This document shows, one piece after another, positions 59,955 through 64,000 of a DNA stretch of 64,000 bases. The stretch comes from Pedobacter cryoconitis (GTDB taxonomy: Bacteria; Bacteroidota; Bacteroidia; Sphingobacteriales; Sphingobacteriaceae): assembly GCF_014200595.1 (NCBI RefSeq), contig NZ_JACHCG010000003.1:62001-126000 (forward strand), given 5' to 3'. The notes below the pieces were generated by a model. That model searched no databases. It worked only from the letters and a program-made list of their open reading frames with translations, and had not been told where the DNA came from. Position numbers and translations under genes: made by a program. The stretch's first letter is position 1, and each line of letters starts with the position of its first letter.

Positions 59955-61133
59955 CTAAAGAAGTTCAAAAATACCAGCAGCACCCTGTCCGCTACCCACA
60001 CACATCGTCACCATTCCGTATTTACCATTTCTGCGTTTCAGCTCATGAAACAATTGCACAGAAAGTTTTGCACCTGTACAGCCCAGTGGGTGACCTAAAG
60101 CAATCGCACCACCGTTCACGTTCACGATATCCTGATTGATGCCTAAAGTTCTGACTACAGCCAGTGACTGAGAAGCAAAAGCTTCATTCAGCTCAATTAA
60201 GTCCATTTGTTCTAATGTCAGACCAGCTTTCTTTAAAGCCAGAGGAATAGCCTCAATCGGGCCTATCCCCATAATTCTTGGCGGAACACCTACCACACCA
60301 TAACTTACCAGGCGGGCAATTGGCTCAACACCCAATTCTTTCAACTTACTTTCAGAAACGACGATCACAAAAGCTGCGCCATCAGAAGTCTGAGAAGAGT
60401 TACCGGCAGTTACACTTCCATCGGCTGCAAAAACCGGTTTAAGTTTAGCTAACTTATCCAGAGAAGTATCTGCACGCGGCCCCTCATCGGTATCCACTAC
60501 GTAACTTCTGGTCTTCTTTTTTTGCTGGCCATCCAGATAATTTTCAGTCACTGTAATTGGAGCTACGCCGGCTTTTAAATGCCCGTTCTTTATAGCCTCA
60601 ACTGCCTTCATATTTGACCTGAAAGCGAATTCATCCTGATCCTCTCTGCTCACCTTATATTCATTGGCTACAGCTTCGGCAGTAAGCCCCATTCCCCAAT
60701 ACCAGTCCGGGTTCTTTTTAGCAACTTCGAAATTAGGAACAACCTTCCATCCGCCAAAAGGCATACCAGACATGACTTCTACACCACCGGCGATAATACA
60801 GTCTGCCATTCCACTTTTAATTTTAGCAACCGCAGTAGCGATGGTATCCAATCCCGATGCACAGTATCTGTTCAGGGTTACACCCGGAACTTTAACTGTA
60901 TCCAATCCCATCAGGGAAATCATACGGCCTATATTCAATCCTTGTTCTGCTTCCGGAGTTGCATTACCAACGATGACATCATCTATTTGATCTTTATCCA
61001 GGTTCGGAACTGAGGCTACTAATTGTTTGATGACTTCAGCAGCCAGATCATCGGCCCTGGTAAAACGAAATACGCCACGTGGTGCTTTGCCCACTGCTGT
61101 ACGTAAACCTGCTATGATATATGCTTCTTGCAT
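59955..61133 (-). CDS. fadA: Acetyl-CoA acyltransferase (thiolase)
   Basis: 392-residue thiolase. Active-site Cys in TLNRYCASGLDTIATAVAKI (about 90), second motif NEAFASQSLAVVR and VNVNGGAIALGHPLGCTGAK with the catalytic His, and C-terminal MVTMCVGSGQGAAGIFELL with the acid-base Cys. Cleaves 3-ketoacyl-CoA in the last beta-oxidation step. Between the FadB-like and acyl-CoA dehydrogenase genes. Confidence 0.95.
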   Translation of the reverse strand: MQEAYIIAGLRTAVGKAPRGVFRFTRADDLAAEVIKQLVASVPNLDKDQIDDVIVGNATPEAEQGLNIGRMISLMGLDTVKVPGVTLNRYCASGLDTIATAVAKIKSGMADCIIAGGVEVMSGMPFGGWKVVPNFEVAKKNPDWYWGMGLTAEAVANEYKVSREDQDEFAFRSNMKAVEAIKNGHLKAGVAPITVTENYLDGQQKKKTRSYVVDTDEGPRADTSLDKLAKLKPVFAADGSVTAGNSSQTSDGAAFVIVVSESKLKELGVEPIARLVSYGVVGVPPRIMGIGPIEAIPLALKKAGLTLEQMDLIELNEAFASQSLAVVRTLGINQDIVNVNGGAIALGHPLGCTGAKLSVQLFHELKRRNGKYGMVTMCVGSGQGAAGIFELL

Positions 61134-61219
61134 TTTTTGATGTAGTTAAGAAAAGTCTCAGTTGAATAATTCTGCTGATCCTTTGCTGTTAAACATTATA
61201 TTTTCTTTAAATCCTCTGG

Positions 61220-63628
61220 TTAGTTACGAAGTGGTTTCCCCTTAGTCACAATACTCTGAATCCTTTCCAAAGTCTTCCGCTCACCGCAAAGTGATAAGAA
61301 AGCTTCTCTTTCCAGATCCAGCAAATACTGCTCAGTTACTTCTGTAGGAGACGATAAATCACCACCACACATTACATAACCCAGTTTTTCCGAGATCTTT
61401 TTATCATGTTCAGAAATGTAGTGCCCTGAATACATCGTATTTGCACCCGCATAAACAATTCCTAAGCCTTGTTTACCCAGCACTCTGATATCTTTTCTTC
61501 TCACAGGTTGTGTATAACCAGCATCTGCCAGCTCAATTGCTTTTGCTTTGGCATCTGCAATCAATCTGCTGCGGTTCATAGAAACAGAGAATTTATCTTT
61601 TTGCAGATAGCCTAACTCATAAGCTTCCAGTGCAGAAGTCGAAACCTTGGCCATTCCTATAGTCAGAAAACGATCTTTTAAGACATTTTGAACAATCTGA
61701 TCATCTTTGTACTCATCAGAAGCACGCAGAGCAAATTCTTTTGTCCCCCCGCCACCAGGGATCACACCTACACCAAATTCAACCAGTCCCATATAAGTTT
61801 CTGCATTCAGCTGTACATGGTCTGCATGTAAACTGAATTCACATCCACCACCTAGTGTAAGGTTATGCGGAGCTACGACAACTGGAATAGAAGAGTACCT
61901 GATTCGCATCGAAGTATTCTGGAATGCCCTGATTGCCATGTTCAACTCATCCCAATCCTGCTCTACAGCCATCATGAAAATCATTCCAACATTTGCACCT
62001 GCCGAAAAGTTAGCACCATCATTACCTATTACTATGCCTCTGTAATCTTTTTCTGCCAGGTCTATTGCTTTGTTAATTGCCTGAAGTGTATCCCCGCCGA
62101 TGGTATTCATTTTGGAATGGAATTCCACATTCAGTATCCCGTCGCCTAAATCAAGGATAGAAGCACCTGAGTTCTTCCAGATTGTCTTAGTAGTACGGAT
62201 ATTATCCAGGATGATGAATGAATCAGCCCCTGGTAATGCTTTATAACTCTTGGAAGGAATATCGTAATATTTTTTAACGCCATCTTCTACTTTATAGAAA
62301 GTAGTGTGACCCGCGGCAAGCATTTCATGAACCCAGGCGGCAGCCTCATGTCCATATTTTTTCATGCCTTCCAGTGATTCCTTGATACCTACAGCGTCCC
62401 AGACTTCAAACGGGCCTAAATCCCATCCGAATCCTGCACGTAAAGCATCATCAATTCTGTAAAGTTCATCCGAAATTTCAGGAATCCGGTCTGATACGTA
62501 TTCAAATAAACCAAAGAAAGAATGCCTGAACACTTCTGCTGCTTTATCTTTACCTGCCGCAAAAACCTTCATTCTATCTCTGACATTTTCAATTGGTTTG
62601 GTCAGTTCAAGCGTTGCAGATTTCACTTTTTGCTGAACACGGTATTCCAGTGTTTTTAAATCAAGTGCTAAAATTTCTGTTTTACCGTCAGCGGTTTTTG
62701 TTTTTTTATAGAAACCTTGTTTGGTTTTATCGCCTAACCATTTATTAGCTTCCATTTTAACAACATAATCAGGAAGCTTAAATAAATCGTGGGCTTTATC
62801 ATCAGGGCAATTGTCATATAGCCCTTTTGATACTTTAATCATTGTATCTAAACCTACTACATCAGAAGTACGGAAAGTAGCTGATTTCGGTCTGCCTAAA
62901 GCAGGGCCGGTAAATTTGTCAACTTCTTCTACCGTCAAATCTAATTTTTCTACCAGATGCAGTAAAGCCATCATAGAATATACCCCTACTCTGTTAGCGA
63001 TGAATGCAGGAGTATCCTTACATAAAACAGTTGTTTTACCTAAAAACTTATCTCCATAATGCATTAAGAAGTCTACCAGCTCAGGTTTAGTATCCGGAGT
63101 AGGAATAATCTCCAGTAAACGCAGATAGCGCGGCGGATTAAAAAAGTGTGTCCCGCAGAAATTAGCCTTAAAATCGTCGCTTCTTCCTTCGGTCATTAAA
63201 TGTATAGGGATACCAGAAGTATTGGAAGTGATCAGCGTTCCGGCTTTACGGAACTGCTCCACTTGTTCGAATACTTTTTTCTTAATATCAAGATTTTCAA
63301 CTACCACCTCAATAATCCAGTCTACACCGGCAATTTTGGACATGTCAGCCTCGAAATTACCTGTGGTAATCTTATTGACTACTTTTTTGGTATAAACCGG
63401 GGAAGGATTAGTTTTAATTGCATTTTGTAAAGCTGCATTGACAATACGGTTCTGAACCCCCGGATTTTCCAGCGTCAATCCTTTGGCTATTTCCTCAGGG
63501 CTGAGTTCTTTCGGCGCGATGTCTAACAACAATACTTCTACACCTATATTCGCAAAGTGACAAGCAATGCGTGAGCCCATGATACCGGAGCCTAATACCG
63601 CTACTTTATTTATCTTTTTGTTCATCAT
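61220..63628 (-). CDS. fadB: 3-hydroxyacyl-CoA dehydrogenase/enoyl-CoA hydratase
   Basis: 802-residue bifunctional enzyme. The N-terminal 3-hydroxyacyl-CoA dehydrogenase begins with KVAVLGSGIMGSRIACHFANIGVEVLLLD, followed by the THFFNPPRYLRLLEIIP motif and the C-terminal HAD helical domain. From about residue 495 it carries an enoyl-CoA hydratase (crotonase) fold: VIGNDGANFSAGANVG and VVVAPHNLTLGGGCEFSLHADHVQ with the catalytic Glu. This order is the reverse of E. coli FadB (hydratase first). Its start overlaps the end of the MarR gene by 23 bp. Confidence 0.94.
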   Translation of the reverse strand: MMNKKINKVAVLGSGIMGSRIACHFANIGVEVLLLDIAPKELSPEEIAKGLTLENPGVQNRIVNAALQNAIKTNPSPVYTKKVVNKITTGNFEADMSKIAGVDWIIEVVVENLDIKKKVFEQVEQFRKAGTLITSNTSGIPIHLMTEGRSDDFKANFCGTHFFNPPRYLRLLEIIPTPDTKPELVDFLMHYGDKFLGKTTVLCKDTPAFIANRVGVYSMMALLHLVEKLDLTVEEVDKFTGPALGRPKSATFRTSDVVGLDTMIKVSKGLYDNCPDDKAHDLFKLPDYVVKMEANKWLGDKTKQGFYKKTKTADGKTEILALDLKTLEYRVQQKVKSATLELTKPIENVRDRMKVFAAGKDKAAEVFRHSFFGLFEYVSDRIPEISDELYRIDDALRAGFGWDLGPFEVWDAVGIKESLEGMKKYGHEAAAWVHEMLAAGHTTFYKVEDGVKKYYDIPSKSYKALPGADSFIILDNIRTTKTIWKNSGASILDLGDGILNVEFHSKMNTIGGDTLQAINKAIDLAEKDYRGIVIGNDGANFSAGANVGMIFMMAVEQDWDELNMAIRAFQNTSMRIRYSSIPVVVAPHNLTLGGGCEFSLHADHVQLNAETYMGLVEFGVGVIPGGGGTKEFALRASDEYKDDQIVQNVLKDRFLTIGMAKVSTSALEAYELGYLQKDKFSVSMNRSRLIADAKAKAIELADAGYTQPVRRKDIRVLGKQGLGIVYAGANTMYSGHYISEHDKKISEKLGYVMCGGDLSSPTEVTEQYLLDLEREAFLSLCGERKTLERIQSIVTKGKPLRN

Positions 63629-64000
63629 TTCCTGTAGTTACTGTATATCCTAAAGTGAGTTTATTTAATTTCTGTAAGCTTTGTACCAGGTTATTCTTTT
63701 CTGATACAGTCAAATGATCATTCAGGTATTCATTGAAAGAGCGGACAACGCCTTTTGCTACTTGCCGTTTCTCCCGGCCGAAGTCTGTCAGAAAGACTTT
63801 CACTGATCTTTTATCTCCAGAGGAGGCTTCTCTGTATATTAACCCGGATTCCTCCATATTGTTTAACATCCTGGACAGGCTGGTGGCCTTAACCCCAAGC
63901 AATCCTGCAAGCTGTGAGACTGCTGTGCCATCTTTATCAATATTAATCAGCACATAACCAATAGCTTGTGTGATTCCGAACTCAGAAGCGATCTGGTTAT
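63606..64000 (-). CDS. MarR-family transcriptional regulator, 5' end outside the window
   Basis: At least 131 codons; the frame stays open to the window edge (upstream residues NQIASEFGITQAIGYVLINIDKD). The winged helix-turn-helix includes TAVSQLAGLLGVKATSLSRMLNNMEESGLIYREASSGDKRSVKVFLTDFG. It overlaps the FadB-like gene by 23 bp, so it is the first gene of the operon seen here, and likely senses a fatty-acyl or acyl-CoA signal. It should not be started at the GTG at 63953, since coding sequence clearly continues beyond it. Confidence 0.9.
   Translation of the reverse strand, partial: NQIASEFGITQAIGYVLINIDKDGTAVSQLAGLLGVKATSLSRMLNNMEESGLIYREASSGDKRSVKVFLTDFGREKRQVAKGVVRSFNEYLNDHLTVSEKNNLVQSLQKLNKLTLGYTVTTGNDEQKDK

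Noticed and set aside
1..64000. CRISPR array, prophage, integrase or insertion sequence
   Set aside because: Looked for regular repeat-spacer structure, transposase, integrase and phage structural genes; none seen.

Overview
The window looks like a chromosomal segment of a Sphingobacteriaceae bacterium (phylum Bacteroidota), most likely Pedobacter or a close relative. The reasons are AT-rich intergenic DNA, weak Shine-Dalgarno sites, TAnnTTTG-type promoter elements, many small lipoproteins with an LxxC-type lipobox, and families typical of the group (DUF5686, GIN-domain proteins, DUF4870, CocE/M1 peptidases, MarR-FadB-FadA-acyl-CoA dehydrogenase). No prophage, insertion sequence, CRISPR array or rRNA operon was found. 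It appears to be ordinary chromosome with a few accessory patches.

Layout. 1-9.4 kb: a truncated Fsr-like MFS exporter with its GntR regulator, a tandem universal stress protein, small lipoproteins, a GyrI-like protein, a NuiA-like nuclease inhibitor, a CAP-domain lipoprotein, an SDR/AraC pair, a DUF5996 protein and a PAS-rich kinase-like protein without an ATPase domain. 9.4-11.3 kb: an internally deleted GNAT gene beside a tripartite hipB-hipS-hipT toxin-antitoxin operon with three palindromic operator candidates. 11.4-18 kb: lipoprotein, acyl-CoA dehydrogenase, DUF5686 surface protein and porin-like protein. 18.1-21.8 kb: a Crp/Fnr regulator followed by a near-consensus CRP box and a five-gene redox operon (YceI, tautomerase, SDR, NTF2-like, nitronate monooxygenase). 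22-24.2 kb: a cupin fused to an anti-sigma-like region, then a gene-poor 1.5 kb stretch with short tandem repeats, a decayed small gene and two identical tRNA-Asn genes.

24.2-28 kb: PfkB kinase, cytochrome b5-like protein, lycopene cyclase-domain protein, an ECF sigma factor of the kind linked to carotenoid genes, and murB. 28.1-35.2 kb: two tandem TetR paralogues and a TolC/MFP/RND efflux operon. 35.3-46.5 kb: a putative M14-like secreted hydrolase, lpdA, GtrA plus GT39 glycosyltransferase, a peptidase pair (CocE/NonD and M1), a GIN-domain protein, a propeller-like lipoprotein and an outer-membrane protein. 46.6-50.6 kb: odhA-odhB (2-oxoglutarate dehydrogenase E1 and E2). 50.7-55.2 kb: a light-response group, with a MerR-type B12-binding regulator carrying the CarH Wx9EH signature, a DASH cryptochrome, a TIGR01777 epimerase and a class I photolyase. 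55.2-64 kb: lipoproteins, two FKBP lipoproteins and a fatty-acid beta-oxidation operon (marR-fadB-fadA-acd) whose regulator runs off the window end.

The most interesting hypothesis is a B12-dependent light regulon spanning two parts of the window. The CarH-like regulator sits with two photolyase-family genes whose shared promoter region carries a 20-bp motif in mirror orientation. A GTTAAAC...GTTTAAC inverted repeat upstream of the regulator recurs upstream of the ECF sigma factor that precedes the lycopene cyclase gene 25 kb away.
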